This document shows, in pieces, positions 14,788-24,141 of a DNA stretch of 32,176 bases (position 1 is its first letter; each line of letters starts with the position of its first letter). The stretch covers positions 1 to 32,176 of the forward strand of contig CAUZSH010000014.1 of NCBI GenBank assembly GCA_963582935.1, written 5' to 3'. The notes beneath the pieces are model-generated. The model was not told the DNA's origin, searched no databases, and was given only the letters and a program-made list of their open reading frames with translations. This DNA is from CAUZSH01 sp963582935. Its GTDB lineage: Bacteria > Pseudomonadota > Gammaproteobacteria > Francisellales > Francisellaceae. The position numbers were made by a program, and so were the translations under genes.

Positions 14788-16836
14788 TTATTTTATGTGC
14801 TTTACTCTTTTAAACTTTGTGCCCTTAGGCAAATGTGGCTTAGGTGAAAAAAGTTTTCCAAGCCGATGTGTTAGCCCCATTTTTGCATTAATTGCCCATT
14901 CAGATCCTTCTAATATAGGGCTTAAATCCCTTTTTCTAAGTTTGATCCAAGTAATGATAAATGCCGGCGCTAAAATAATTAACAGCACAACCAAAAATCC
15001 ACATACTAAACTAGATGTTGAGATTGAAGCAAAAGTACTTGCAATATAAGTCACAGTGGAACCCACTGCAGCAAAAGCCACACCGCCGCCCATTAACATT
15101 GCCCCTGCAGACAGACCATTTCCTTTTGGCTTTTCGACACTCGCTTTACGATCCAACGCATTCGTAGTCGATTGTGTTAACTGCTTATCGCCATCTTTAT
15201 TTAGCGTATCTAGTTTTGATGAAAAGAGACTACCCACTCTTTTAAACGGATAAGATAAACCTTCTCGCAAACTAATTGGATTTTCAATAATCCCCGTCAC
15301 AATGGCATCAAACTGATCGCCCTTGGTATTAATAAAAATAGCTCTCTTCCCTTCAATTAAGTTTCCTTTCGCACCAGAAGTCACTGGAACCGCAACGGTA
15401 AACTTGTCGCTAGAAGGTGGGGAGACTTCTAAATACAATATAAATATATTGCTCGATTTAGCGATTTCCATGTGTTTTGCTTTATCTTTCACTTCAATGC
15501 TAAAGCGAAAACGTCGCCCATCAATCACCACATCCCCTTTCTCAAATAGCGACCGTGTATTGGCACTATACAAATATGGAAAGCTTACAAAATTATTTAA
15601 GAACACCAGCAAATATTTTTGAGTCAAAATAACTTTTTCAATCAGACGTACACTCTCTAAATCAAATGCCGTTTCATTACTTTGATTAATGAGTTTAATC
15701 ACTTCATCCCGTACCACCTCACTTTTCAACAAGGTGATGTGCTCGCGACCATAAAGATCCAACTTCGGCTCAGGGTTTGACTTCACCCACGCATCGTAAA
15801 CGCTAAAGCACTCCTTGATTTTCAACCACTGCGCTTCACTTAAAGTTTCACCATTAAACTCCTCCAGAAACATGTTTGCAATTTCTTCAAAAAAATCGGT
15901 GATTGCTGCGAGATAAATCGGGTTAATGGATAACTTACTGGATATATCCAACAATAAATTTTCATTTTGTTCTGCCAATGGCGCTGTTTTTAAATAAGCA
16001 TCTATTGCTTGGCTATCTTGCCAATTAAAGTTTGTGACGTCGACATCATTTAAAAAACAAACTGAATCTGATACTTTCTTTGAAAAGAACAAAGCTTTCG
16101 ATTGTGCATAATATTGATCAATTTTATCTTCAAGCTGTATAAAGATTTTATACTTTTCTCCAGTGTTTCGACCAAAAGGCAAAAACGCATTATCTTTTAC
16201 TAAAAGTGCTTGTGTATTTTTTTTCTTCCATCCCAAATAACATTCAAGAGTTGCAGAGAAAGCAATGATAATCTCAGCATTAATCCCTTTCTCCCCTGAA
16301 GGGTGATCTGTCCCGCCCGTCATCAAAACCAAGCGAGTGATATAATCTTTGACAATATCCTCTGAAGCTTGGTCAGCCGTCACCACCCCACCTTCACTTA
16401 CCGCATATTGTAAAATAAGCTCTTTTAACGTTTTAATGCTTTGAAGTGTGAGCATTTGTGTCGCGTCCAATCCCAGCTTGCTTCTCACTTTTTGAATCGC
16501 TGCGAGTATCTTTTGTCCATCTTCGTGACTTCGGTTGAAATAAAACTCTGACAGCGCACTGCTTTTTTCATTAATAGAATCATATCGCGTGAAAATGTTA
16601 AACACCCACTGAAGATGATCTAATACTTCTTCTGTTAAAATCCGTTTATTTTGCCGAGCATCAATATAGTTTAGGTAGTCAGCATCCAAATCAAATGCAC
16701 TCACTGGCGCACTTGTCGCCACCCAGTTAATAAGGTCGATATCAAATACTTGTTTGATCTGTTCTGCCGTGTTAATTTCTAAATGATAGGTTTTACCATA
16801 TCGGTTAAAAATGATTTTATTCTGTGGTTTAGCCAT
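14788..16836 (-). CDS. Large C-terminally membrane-anchored protein, function unknown
   Basis: 682 residues. The N-terminus KIIFNRYGKTYHLEINTAEQ leads to LINWVATSAPVSAFDLDADYLNYIDARQNKRILTEEV. That arrangement (VATSAP, then Asp-rich x-Asp…Arg-I-x-T-x-E) recalls a degenerate EF-hand seen in a widespread family of large uncharacterised bacterial proteins, but I cannot name the family. The middle is soluble and helical. Near the C-terminus there is one glycine/alanine-rich segment (about 577–605) and one strong helix (VCGFLVVLLIILAPAFIITW, about 612–631). A conserved-looking tail follows, RDLSPILEGSEWAINAKMGL, ending LPKGTKF. A good AGGTC site precedes the ATG; a TATAAT at plus positions 16870–16875 (minus strand) may be its -10. 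Confidence 0.75.
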   Translation of the reverse strand: MAKPQNKIIFNRYGKTYHLEINTAEQIKQVFDIDLINWVATSAPVSAFDLDADYLNYIDARQNKRILTEEVLDHLQWVFNIFTRYDSINEKSSALSEFYFNRSHEDGQKILAAIQKVRSKLGLDATQMLTLQSIKTLKELILQYAVSEGGVVTADQASEDIVKDYITRLVLMTGGTDHPSGEKGINAEIIIAFSATLECYLGWKKKNTQALLVKDNAFLPFGRNTGEKYKIFIQLEDKIDQYYAQSKALFFSKKVSDSVCFLNDVDVTNFNWQDSQAIDAYLKTAPLAEQNENLLLDISSKLSINPIYLAAITDFFEEIANMFLEEFNGETLSEAQWLKIKECFSVYDAWVKSNPEPKLDLYGREHITLLKSEVVRDEVIKLINQSNETAFDLESVRLIEKVILTQKYLLVFLNNFVSFPYLYSANTRSLFEKGDVVIDGRRFRFSIEVKDKAKHMEIAKSSNIFILYLEVSPPSSDKFTVAVPVTSGAKGNLIEGKRAIFINTKGDQFDAIVTGIIENPISLREGLSYPFKRVGSLFSSKLDTLNKDGDKQLTQSTTNALDRKASVEKPKGNGLSAGAMLMGGGVAFAAVGSTVTYIASTFASISTSSLVCGFLVVLLIILAPAFIITWIKLRKRDLSPILEGSEWAINAKMGLTHRLGKLFSPKPHLPKGTKFKRVKHIK

Positions 16837-16927
16837 TATGACCTGTGATCTCTAACGTCGCTTATATGTATTATAGCTTTCTATAAGTTCTTGAGAAGAA
16901 AGAAAATGATATAAATACAATATTGCA

Positions 16928-16936
16928 TGATATAAT
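16928..16936 (+). promoter_or_regulatory. Extended -10 promoter for tusE
   Basis: A perfect extended -10, TG-A-TATAAT, spans 16928–16936; no good -35 is present, as is common with this class. Transcription would start near 16943, which rules out the ATG codons at 16923 and 16935 as tusE starts. Confidence 0.55.
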
Positions 16937-16967
16937 GAATCTAATGAATGTTTTAAACTCAGAAAAA

Positions 16968-17291
16968 ATGCCAGATATAAATCAATTTCAAATAGACAAA
17001 GATGGTTTTCTCAAAAATTCAAATGTCTGGAACGAGGAATTTGCTCTCCAAAGCGCCAACGCTGAAAGCATAAAAATGAGTGATGACCATTGGGAGGTTA
17101 TATACTTTTTAAGAGAATATTACTCAGAAAACAAAAAGTCTCTTGCCATTCGCGCTTTAGTTACAGCACTTAAGAAAAAGTTTGGACCTGAAAAGGGAAA
17201 CAGCCTGTACCTTCAGTCACTATTTCCCGAAAGTCCAGCCGTTCAGGCATCAAAAATTGCTGGTTTGCCAAAACCTACAAGGTGTATTTAA
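16968..17291 (+). CDS. tusE: TusE/DsrC-family sulfur relay protein
   Basis: Final sulfur carrier that receives persulfide from TusBCD and hands it to MnmA for 2-thiolation of wobble uridine in tRNA. The family C-terminus GLPKPTRCI carries the catalytic penultimate Cys. The core FGPEKGNSLYLQSLFPESPAVQASKIAG aligns with E. coli TusE ([28 protein letters not shown]). Only one C-terminal Cys is present, pointing to TusE rather than dissimilatory DsrC, which has two. I start at the ATG at 16968 (107 residues, E. coli 109). The earlier in-frame ATGs overlap or precede the promoter, except 16944, which would add eight unaligned residues. tusBCD are not in the window. The tRNA-Lys(UUU) at 2557 belongs to the class this pathway modifies. 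Confidence 0.92.
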   Translation: MPDINQFQIDKDGFLKNSNVWNEEFALQSANAESIKMSDDHWEVIYFLREYYSENKKSLAIRALVTALKKKFGPEKGNSLYLQSLFPESPAVQASKIAGLPKPTRCI

Positions 17292-17293
17292 AA

Positions 17294-17716
17294 CTAACGC
17301 AATACCAATACATCACAAGTTGCATTATTCACCACGGAATCTTCCGTTGATCCCATACGAGCAAAAATATTATGTGAATGTCCATTGATAACAATAGCAT
17401 CCACCTGATTATCATCAACATATTGTAAAATTGAACCCGCTAAAACGCCCCCCCTAAGAAGATGTCCACAGCTTTTATCTAGATCGACCGATGCCATTAA
17501 TGCCTCAAGCTTCACAATTGCCTCATCTTCGATCTCATGATCAACATCGTTAACAATACCAGCCGTATAGCCATACACGCCGCTAATCGGCTTAACAACA
17601 TGTACCACACTTATGCGCGCATCAAATTTTGCGGCAAAGTCTATTAGGCGTTTTAACGTAACCTTACAAGTTTCATGTAAGTCTGTCGCATACAATATAT
17701 GTTTATAATTAAGCAT
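17294..17716 (-). CDS. Universal stress protein (UspA family)
   Basis: 140-residue Usp domain beginning YKHILYATDLHETC (first strand with the conserved Asp) and ending VNNATCDVLVLR (last strand, dimer interface). The ATP-binding signature of the MJ0577-type subgroup, G-x2-G-x9-G(S/T), is not intact. The region reads NGHSHNIFARMGSTEDSV, with His for the second glycine and a shortened spacer, so this is more like the non-nucleotide-binding UspA class. The strong AAGGGAG site 6 bp before the ATG supports the start. It converges on tusE with only 2 bp between the stops. Confidence 0.88.
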   Translation of the reverse strand: MLNYKHILYATDLHETCKVTLKRLIDFAAKFDARISVVHVVKPISGVYGYTAGIVNDVDHEIEDEAIVKLEALMASVDLDKSCGHLLRGGVLAGSILQYVDDNQVDAIVINGHSHNIFARMGSTEDSVVNNATCDVLVLR

Positions 17717-17817
17717 TTAATCTCCCTTATCTGTTAAAACAAAAACCTTGATAGACATCAGGCTAGCACAAAAACAAAACACTTGCAGTAATGGTTAAAA
17801 AAATATTTTCCAAAGAC

Positions 17818-17842
17818 ACAAAAAAGCCACAATTAAGTGGCT
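17818..17842 (-). terminator. Rho-independent terminator of the pdh operon
   Basis: Minus strand AGCCAC–TTAATT–GTGGCT (17825–17842), a perfect 6-bp stem, followed by a run of six T. It lies 30 bp after the lpdA stop codon and ends the aceE–aceF–lpdA transcript. Confidence 0.85.
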
Positions 17843-17872
17843 ATTAACATAAGTCAAAAAAGTTATTTTTTG

Positions 17873-19288
17873 CTACTTTTTCTTTTTAGGCACATAAATA
17901 TCTGTTGCAGTACCCTCAAAGACCTCTGTCGCCATTGCAAGTGTCTCAGAAAGTGTTGGATGTGGGTGAATCGTCAACGAAATATCTTCTGCATCACAAC
18001 CCATCTCAATCGCAAGTGTTGCTTCAGCAATCAACTCGCCTGCATTGGGTCCAACGATGCCAGCACCAATAATAACATGATTTTCATCAAACAGTACTTT
18101 GGTCATCCCTTCGTTGCGTCCAATACTTAATGAACGACCACTTGCTGCCCATGGGAAAACACCCTTATCATACTTGATGCCTTTTTCTTTAGCTTCTTTT
18201 TCAGTGACACCCACCCAGGAAACTTCAGGATCTGTATATGCTACAGAAGGAATGCACTCAGGTTCAAAATAATGCTTCATGCCACAGATAACTTCTGCCG
18301 CTGTACGCCCCTCAGGAACTGCTTTATGCGCCAGCATTGGCTGACCCACAACATCTCCGATAGCATAAATATTTGGCACATTCGTTTTTAATTGATTATC
18401 AACATTAATGAAACCACGTTCATCAACATTCACGCCCGCATTCTCAGCACCAATTAATTTTCCGTTTGGAGTACGACCAACTGCCATTAAGATGCGATCA
18501 AACTTCATCGGCTTATCAGAACCCTTTGCGCCTTCCATTGAAACATAAAGTCCATCTTTCTTCGCTTCAACCGCTGTGACTTTAGTTTTAAGTCTAATAT
18601 CATAACGCTTAGAAACCATTTTCTCATAAGGCTTAACAATATCTTTATCAGCCGCACCCATCAATTGATCCATAAACTCAACAACGGTAATTTTAGTGCC
18701 AAGCTCAGAATAAACTTGCGCCATCTCTAAACCAATAATTCCACCGCCAATCACAAGCATAGTGTCTGGAATTTCATCCATTTCCAATGCACCAGTTGAA
18801 TCAATAATACGTGGATCTTCAGGAATAAAAGGAAGATTGATCACGCGTGATCCCACAGCAATAATCGCATCATCAAATGAGATTACTTGCTTACCTTTAG
18901 GACCGTCAACTTCTATTTCAGTTTTAGATTTGAAGGATCCTGAACCTTGAACAATTTCAACTTTACGTTGTTTAGCAAGTCCTTTCAGTCCTTGTGTTAA
19001 CTGTTTAACGATGCCATTTTTATAGGCCAATATTTTATCTTTATTGAATTTTATCTCGCCAAAATCAACCATACCATGTGCTTGCAGGTCACGTGCTTCA
19101 TTCACCACTTTTGCAACATGTAACAGTGCTTTAGAGGGAATACAGCCCACATTTAAACAAACACCACCAATGCTGCTAAACTTCTCAATAAGAATCACTT
19201 TTTTACCCAAATCAGCTGCTCTAAAAGCCGCGCTATACCCACCTGGACCACTGCCTAAAACCACTACTTCCGCATGTAAATTACTCAT
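17873..19288 (-). CDS. lpdA: Dihydrolipoyl dehydrogenase (E3)
   Basis: FAD/NAD flavoprotein that reoxidises dihydrolipoyl groups of the pyruvate (and usually 2-oxoglutarate) dehydrogenase complexes. The FAD fold VVVLGSGPGGYSAAFRAADLG leads to the redox disulfide GGVCLNVGCIPSKALLHV. The NAD fold is VIGGGIIGLEMAQVYSELG (about 180–198). The second FAD site is IYAIGDV and the catalytic base lies in HPHPTLSETL near the C-terminus. 471 residues, typical. AAGGAT precedes the start. Third gene of the operon, 27 bp after aceF, and followed by a good terminator. Confidence 0.97.
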   Translation of the reverse strand: MSNLHAEVVVLGSGPGGYSAAFRAADLGKKVILIEKFSSIGGVCLNVGCIPSKALLHVAKVVNEARDLQAHGMVDFGEIKFNKDKILAYKNGIVKQLTQGLKGLAKQRKVEIVQGSGSFKSKTEIEVDGPKGKQVISFDDAIIAVGSRVINLPFIPEDPRIIDSTGALEMDEIPDTMLVIGGGIIGLEMAQVYSELGTKITVVEFMDQLMGAADKDIVKPYEKMVSKRYDIRLKTKVTAVEAKKDGLYVSMEGAKGSDKPMKFDRILMAVGRTPNGKLIGAENAGVNVDERGFINVDNQLKTNVPNIYAIGDVVGQPMLAHKAVPEGRTAAEVICGMKHYFEPECIPSVAYTDPEVSWVGVTEKEAKEKGIKYDKGVFPWAASGRSLSIGRNEGMTKVLFDENHVIIGAGIVGPNAGELIAEATLAIEMGCDAEDISLTIHPHPTLSETLAMATEVFEGTATDIYVPKKKK

Positions 19289-19315
19289 TAATCTATCCTT
19301 ATTTTTTAGTTTGAA

Positions 19316-20920
19316 TTATAATAATACTTCTCGTAAATCTGTCAACATTCCACCAAAACGTGTTAGAAACTTAGCGGCAAGTGCGCCATCAATCACGCGG
19401 TGATCGACAGAGAGAGAAAGCGGTAACATAAGTCTTGGTACAAATTCTGAGCCGTTCCATACAGGCTTTATCGCTGACTTTGAAACGCCCATAATAGCGA
19501 CTTCAGGCATATTAATAATTGGCGTAAAACCTGTTGATCCCAACAGTCCAAGACTAGAAATCGTAAAACATGCGCCTTTCATTTCATCAGGTTTAATTTT
19601 ACCTTCACGTCCTCGATTGACCAAATCCATAAAATCACGTGCAATTTCAAACAAGCTTTTCTGATCTACATCCTTAATGACGGGTACTAACAAACCATTC
19701 GGTGTATCTACTGCCACACCGATATTAAAATATTTCTTAAGAATAAGATCTTCACCATCTGCAGAAAGTGAACTGTTAATTCTTGGGAATTCCTTCAATG
19801 CTTGAGCTGCCACCTTGATTAAGAAAATAAGTGGTGTCATTTTGACCCCTACTTTTTCAGCAACCGCTTTTTTGGCTTTTCTAAAATCTTCTAAGTCTGT
19901 AATGTCCGCATCGTCATAAAATGTCACATGTGGAATTTTCACCCAGTTACGATGTAGATTTTTACTGGTTAATTTATTAATTCTGGTTAAAGGTTGCGTT
20001 TCAATTTCTCCAAATTTTGAGAAGTCTACAACAGGATCTGCCAATAGATCTAAACCAGAGCCCGCAGAAACTTGACCTATTTGTACTTTATTGATCGCAT
20101 TTTTGATGTAGTTATTACAATCATCTTTGGTAATACGACCTTTAGGTCCCGTTGCTGGAATTTTCTTAAGATCAATCTCAAGAATCCGTGCCAGACGACG
20201 TACAGCAGGCGAAGCATGAACTGGGCTTGTATGAGCTACCGGATCAACAACCGATTTAGCTGCGGCAGGCTTTGATGTTTCTTTCTTTGGCACTTCTTTC
20301 TTTGGCACTTCTTGTTTAGCTTCTGCCTTCGGCGCTTCTGTCGCAACTGGAGCTTGTGCGTTACCGCCACTTTGCTCTAACTGAATAATCACGTCACCCT
20401 TTGAAACTTTATCACCAAGATTAACCATGATTTCAACAACTTTGCCCGCATTAGGTGCTGGCACTTCCATGCTGGCTTTATCTGTTTCAAGCGTAACCAA
20501 AGAATCTTCTTCTTTGATCACATCACCGACGCTTACATTGATTTCAATCACATCAACACCGTCATAGTCACCAATATCAGGTACTATTACAGGCACAACC
20601 TGAACAGACGTAGATGTTGGTGCTGGAGTACTATCAGCTTTGGCTTCAGGTTGTTTTTCAGAAGCTGCTTCAGGCTCAACACCCACGGCTTCAACTTTAA
20701 TCACCACTGTGCCTTCAGAAACTTTATCGCCAAGGTTAACCAAAATTTCTTTCACAACACCCGCTTGTGGAGAAGGCACTTCCATGCTGGCCTTGTCCGT
20801 TTCGAGTGTTAATAATGAATCTTCTTCTGCAATGGTATCCCCAACACTCACATTAATTTCAATCACTTCCACGTCTTGATAATCACCGATATCAGGAACC
20901 TTTATTTCTTGTAATGCCAT
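19316..20920 (-). CDS. aceF: Pyruvate dehydrogenase E2, dihydrolipoyl acetyltransferase
   Basis: Core of the pyruvate dehydrogenase complex; carries acetyl groups on lipoate to CoA. Two N-terminal lipoyl domains are visible, each with the lipoylation motif ETDKASMEVP (lysines near residues 43 and 148), against three in E. coli. A Pro/Ala/Lys-rich linker with repeated KKEVPK units (about 195–220) leads to the E1/E3-binding domain (SPAVRRLARILEIDL…GPKGRITKDD, about 238–270). The acetyltransferase domain ends with the catalytic SVDHRVIDGALAAKF (His near residue 507). 534 residues. An AGGA site lies upstream; the gap to aceE is 15 bp. Confidence 0.97.
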   Translation of the reverse strand: MALQEIKVPDIGDYQDVEVIEINVSVGDTIAEEDSLLTLETDKASMEVPSPQAGVVKEILVNLGDKVSEGTVVIKVEAVGVEPEAASEKQPEAKADSTPAPTSTSVQVVPVIVPDIGDYDGVDVIEINVSVGDVIKEEDSLVTLETDKASMEVPAPNAGKVVEIMVNLGDKVSKGDVIIQLEQSGGNAQAPVATEAPKAEAKQEVPKKEVPKKETSKPAAAKSVVDPVAHTSPVHASPAVRRLARILEIDLKKIPATGPKGRITKDDCNNYIKNAINKVQIGQVSAGSGLDLLADPVVDFSKFGEIETQPLTRINKLTSKNLHRNWVKIPHVTFYDDADITDLEDFRKAKKAVAEKVGVKMTPLIFLIKVAAQALKEFPRINSSLSADGEDLILKKYFNIGVAVDTPNGLLVPVIKDVDQKSLFEIARDFMDLVNRGREGKIKPDEMKGACFTISSLGLLGSTGFTPIINMPEVAIMGVSKSAIKPVWNGSEFVPRLMLPLSLSVDHRVIDGALAAKFLTRFGGMLTDLREVLL

Positions 20921-20935
20921 GTCCTTATCCTCTCT

Positions 20936-23632
20936 CTACACTAAGGTTGGTTCGATGCGATCAGCATCAATGTTATATTTTTTAATCGCTTTTTTAACGA
21001 TATCAAAACCAATATGACCTTCTTCAGCAAGCCCCGTTAAGGCTGCAAGTACGACATAGTAACAATCCACTTCAAAGAAGCTTCTCAAGTTTTCACGGCT
21101 ATCACTTCGCCCAAAACCATCTGTACCCAGTACAACATAACGACTAGAGATATATTCTCTTAATTGCTCTGAGTAAAGTTTAATATGGTCAGTAGAAATA
21201 ATGACAGGTGCATCACTATCACCCAAACATTTCTCAATGTAACTTGTTTTTTTCTTGACGCCTGGATGTAGCATATTCCATCGAGTTGCAGACTTCGCAT
21301 CTCGATAAAGTTCATTGGCACTGGTAACGCTATAAATATCTGAGCTCACCCCAAAGTCTTTTTCAAGCAATTCTGCAGCTAATTCAACTTCTCTTAAAAT
21401 AGTACCTGAACCCATTAAGCGAACATGCTTTTTGGCGCTAGATTTATTGGCATTGGCTTTTTTCGCTGACTTCAGTTTATACATTCCTTTAATGATCCCT
21501 TCTTCCGCACCTTCAGGCATGGCGGGATGCGTATAGTTTTCATTCATAAGCGTAATATAATAAAAAACACTTTCATGATTGACATACATTCTTTGCATAC
21601 CGTGCCATAAGATAACAGCAAGTTCATAACCATAAGTTGGGTCATAAGATACGCAGTTTGGAATCAATCCTGCTTGGACATGGCTATGTCCATCTTGATG
21701 TTGTAAGCCTTCGCCATTCAAAGATGTACGACCCGCGGTGCCACCTAACAGAAATCCTCTAGCATGAGAATCACCGGCCGCCCACGCAAGATCACCAATA
21801 CGTTGAAACCCAAACATAGAATAATAGATATAGAATGGAATCATGCCGATACGATGCACGCTATATGAAGTAGCAGCGGCTAACCATGAACAGAAACCGC
21901 CCGCTTCATTGATACCATCTTGAATAATCTGACCATCTACCGCCTCTTTATAATACATGATTTGATCACGATCTTCAGGTGTATATTTTTGACCCTCTGG
22001 ATTGTATATACCAAGCTGACGGAAAAGTCCTTCCATTCCAAATGTTCTGGATTCATCCACCACAATCGGTACTAACCTATCTTTGATTGGTTTGTGGCGA
22101 GTTAATGCCACCAACATACGAACAAAACAAGTTGTGGATGACAGTTCACGCTCACCACTTGCCTCCATAAATAGTTTACCAAAGTCTTTGTAATGCGGGA
22201 TATCTAACTTCTCATGCGCCTCAAAACGAGCAGGTAAATAACCACCCAGCTCCTTACGCTGCCAATGTAAATAATGCGCCTCCTCAGAATCTTTATCTAG
22301 AGTAATAAAATCAAGGTTTTCAACTTGCTCATCTGTTGCTGGAACATTGAATTTATCACGGATATGACGCAATGCCTCAACACTTAGTTTTTTAACATTG
22401 TGAGCAATATTTTTAGCTTCGCCCCATTCACCTAGGCCAAAACCTTTAATGGTTTGCGCAAGAATGACAACTGGCTGACCTTTAGTATCCATGGCTTTTT
22501 TATATGCCGCATACACTTTCGACTGATCATGTCCACCGCGGTTTAATCCCACCATATCATCATCAGACATGTGTTCAACCATTTTAGCAAGCTCAAGATT
22601 ATGACTAAATATTAACTCACGAATCGCCGCCCCACCACGTGAACGAATATTCTGCATTTGACCGTCATTGATTTCAGTTAAACGCTTAATGATTAAGCCT
22701 TTAGGATCATTATCAAAAAGCTTCTGCCAGTTTTGGTCCCAAAGCACTTTAATGACATTCCAGCCAGCGCCTGTAAAGACACTGGCAAATTCTTCAACAA
22801 TTTTACCATTACCGTACACAGGTCCATCAAGGCGCTGTAAGTTACAGTTAATCACAAAGATCAAGTTATCAAGGTTTTCTCTTGAGGCACGTGTTAAGGC
22901 CCCTAAAGATTCCACTTCATCCATTTCGCCATCTCCACAGAAAGCCCAAACTTTACGTCCAGTGTCTTCGGCAAGTTTACGGTTCTGAAGGTATTTCATA
23001 AAGCGCGCTTGATAAATAGCTTGCAATGGGCCTAACCCCATGGATACTGTGGGGAATTGCCAATAATCAGGCTGTAGCCAAGGGTGAGGATAAGACGAAA
23101 GTCCGGCTTCACGGTTAAAAGCTTGGCTTCTAAAGTTTTTAAGCTGCGTTTCTGTTAAACGACCTTCAAGAAATGAGCGTGCGTAGATCACAGGTGTCGT
23201 ATGCCCTTGGAAAAATATTAAATCTCCAGCATAATCTTTACTCGGTGCTTTGAAGCAGTGGTTAAATCCAACTTCATAAAGCGTCATAATAGAGGCACCT
23301 GAGCCAATATGCCCACCCAGCGAACCATCTGCTTTGTTTGCTTTTGCGACAATCACGGCTGAATTCCAGCGGTGTATCGCTTCAATTTTATTTTCTATTT
23401 CAAGATCACCCGGATAATCTGCTTCATGCTCAACCGAAATAGTGTTCATGTATTGGATGTTTGCTTTTGCATAGGTAGAACGCAAACCAAACGCTGCCAT
23501 TTTGTGATGAAGCTGATTGACAAGAAACGCGCCTCGTTCTTCGCCTTCTCTTTCAATCACGTCATTCAGTGCTTCAAGCCATTCTCGAGTTTCGAGTGCG
23601 TCCACATCCTTGACTTCTTTTATTTCTGTCAT
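20936..23632 (-). CDS. aceE: Pyruvate dehydrogenase E1 component (homodimeric)
   Basis: Thiamine-diphosphate enzyme that decarboxylates pyruvate and acetylates the E2 lipoyl group. The long single-chain (898-residue) form is that of gammaproteobacteria. The ThDP motif is visible as CGDGEMDEVESLGALTRA … FVINCNLQRLDGPV (about residues 230–265), with GHIGSGASIMTLYEVG near residue 110. Start is the ATG at 23632, because GGAGGG lies 7 bp upstream; an in-frame GTG four codons earlier is part of that ribosome site. First gene of the aceE–aceF–lpdA operon. I saw no PdhR-type operator upstream and no pdhR gene. Confidence 0.97.
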   Translation of the reverse strand: MTEIKEVKDVDALETREWLEALNDVIEREGEERGAFLVNQLHHKMAAFGLRSTYAKANIQYMNTISVEHEADYPGDLEIENKIEAIHRWNSAVIVAKANKADGSLGGHIGSGASIMTLYEVGFNHCFKAPSKDYAGDLIFFQGHTTPVIYARSFLEGRLTETQLKNFRSQAFNREAGLSSYPHPWLQPDYWQFPTVSMGLGPLQAIYQARFMKYLQNRKLAEDTGRKVWAFCGDGEMDEVESLGALTRASRENLDNLIFVINCNLQRLDGPVYGNGKIVEEFASVFTGAGWNVIKVLWDQNWQKLFDNDPKGLIIKRLTEINDGQMQNIRSRGGAAIRELIFSHNLELAKMVEHMSDDDMVGLNRGGHDQSKVYAAYKKAMDTKGQPVVILAQTIKGFGLGEWGEAKNIAHNVKKLSVEALRHIRDKFNVPATDEQVENLDFITLDKDSEEAHYLHWQRKELGGYLPARFEAHEKLDIPHYKDFGKLFMEASGERELSSTTCFVRMLVALTRHKPIKDRLVPIVVDESRTFGMEGLFRQLGIYNPEGQKYTPEDRDQIMYYKEAVDGQIIQDGINEAGGFCSWLAAATSYSVHRIGMIPFYIYYSMFGFQRIGDLAWAAGDSHARGFLLGGTAGRTSLNGEGLQHQDGHSHVQAGLIPNCVSYDPTYGYELAVILWHGMQRMYVNHESVFYYITLMNENYTHPAMPEGAEEGIIKGMYKLKSAKKANANKSSAKKHVRLMGSGTILREVELAAELLEKDFGVSSDIYSVTSANELYRDAKSATRWNMLHPGVKKKTSYIEKCLGDSDAPVIISTDHIKLYSEQLREYISSRYVVLGTDGFGRSDSRENLRSFFEVDCYYVVLAALTGLAEEGHIGFDIVKKAIKKYNIDADRIEPTLV

Positions 23633-23671
23633 ATATCCCTCCACAGAGATAGATCAATAAAGTTCGTGGTT

Positions 23672-23677
23672 ATTATA
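23672..23677 (-). promoter_or_regulatory. Candidate -10 of the pdh operon
   Basis: A consensus TATAAT on the minus strand about 40 bp before the aceE ATG. No matching -35 is clear. The 227 bp between aceE and yggX also holds an 8-bp palindrome ACCGCGGT near 23710 and otherwise nothing recognisable. Confidence 0.4.
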
Positions 23678-23828
23678 TGGAAAATTGCTCTAAAATACAG
23701 ATAAATGTACCGCGGTGTTAAAACAATGTCCGTTTATTAAGCAAACAAGTTATTTTAAGCAAACTATCTACGCAGCTGCACAAGAAGGATTTAGAAAGAT
23801 ATGGATACCCACCAACATCTTTTTATCT

Positions 23829-23834
23829 TATAAT
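23829..23834 (+). promoter_or_regulatory. Candidate -10 for yggX–ywbE
   Basis: TATAAT about 38 bp before the yggX ATG on the plus strand. No convincing -35 lies 16–18 bp upstream, so the call rests on the hexamer alone. Confidence 0.35.
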
Positions 23835-23871
23835 TTCAGCATAAAATTAATTAACCTATGGTAATAAAATC

Positions 23872-24129
23872 ATGTTCTGTCAAAAACTACAAAAAGAAGC
23901 TGCCCCTATGGGGTTTCCACCATTCCCTGGTGATTTAGGACAAAAAGTCATCCAAAACATCTCCCAAGAGGGCTGGGAAGCATGGTTAGGACACCAAACA
24001 ATCTTAATCAATGAATATCGCCTAAACATGTTAGATGCTGAGGCTCGCAAATTTTTAAAAGAAGAAATGGAGAAATTTTTATTTGGAAAAGGTTCTGACA
24101 TCCCTGATCAATTTACACCTAACGAATAG
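23872..24129 (+). CDS. yggX: Fe(II) trafficking protein YggX
   Basis: Small cytosolic protein that protects Fe–S clusters from oxidative damage and is thought to handle labile iron. The sequence FCQKLQKEA…FPGDLGQKV…ISQEGWEAWLGHQTILINE…LNMLDAEARKFL aligns along its length with E. coli YggX (FCTFLQREA…YPGELGKRI…). It includes the family's conserved N-terminal Cys (residue 3 here). 85 residues against 91. In E. coli it sits behind mutY; here it stands alone ahead of ywbE, 12 bp downstream. Confidence 0.93.
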   Translation: MFCQKLQKEAAPMGFPPFPGDLGQKVIQNISQEGWEAWLGHQTILINEYRLNMLDAEARKFLKEEMEKFLFGKGSDIPDQFTPNE

Positions 24130-24141
24130 TAAGATAAAACA

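Noticed and set aside
23645..23871. PdhR operator upstream of aceE
   Set aside because: No ATTGGT-N-ACCAAT-type dyad found; the only palindrome (ACCGCGGT) does not fit.
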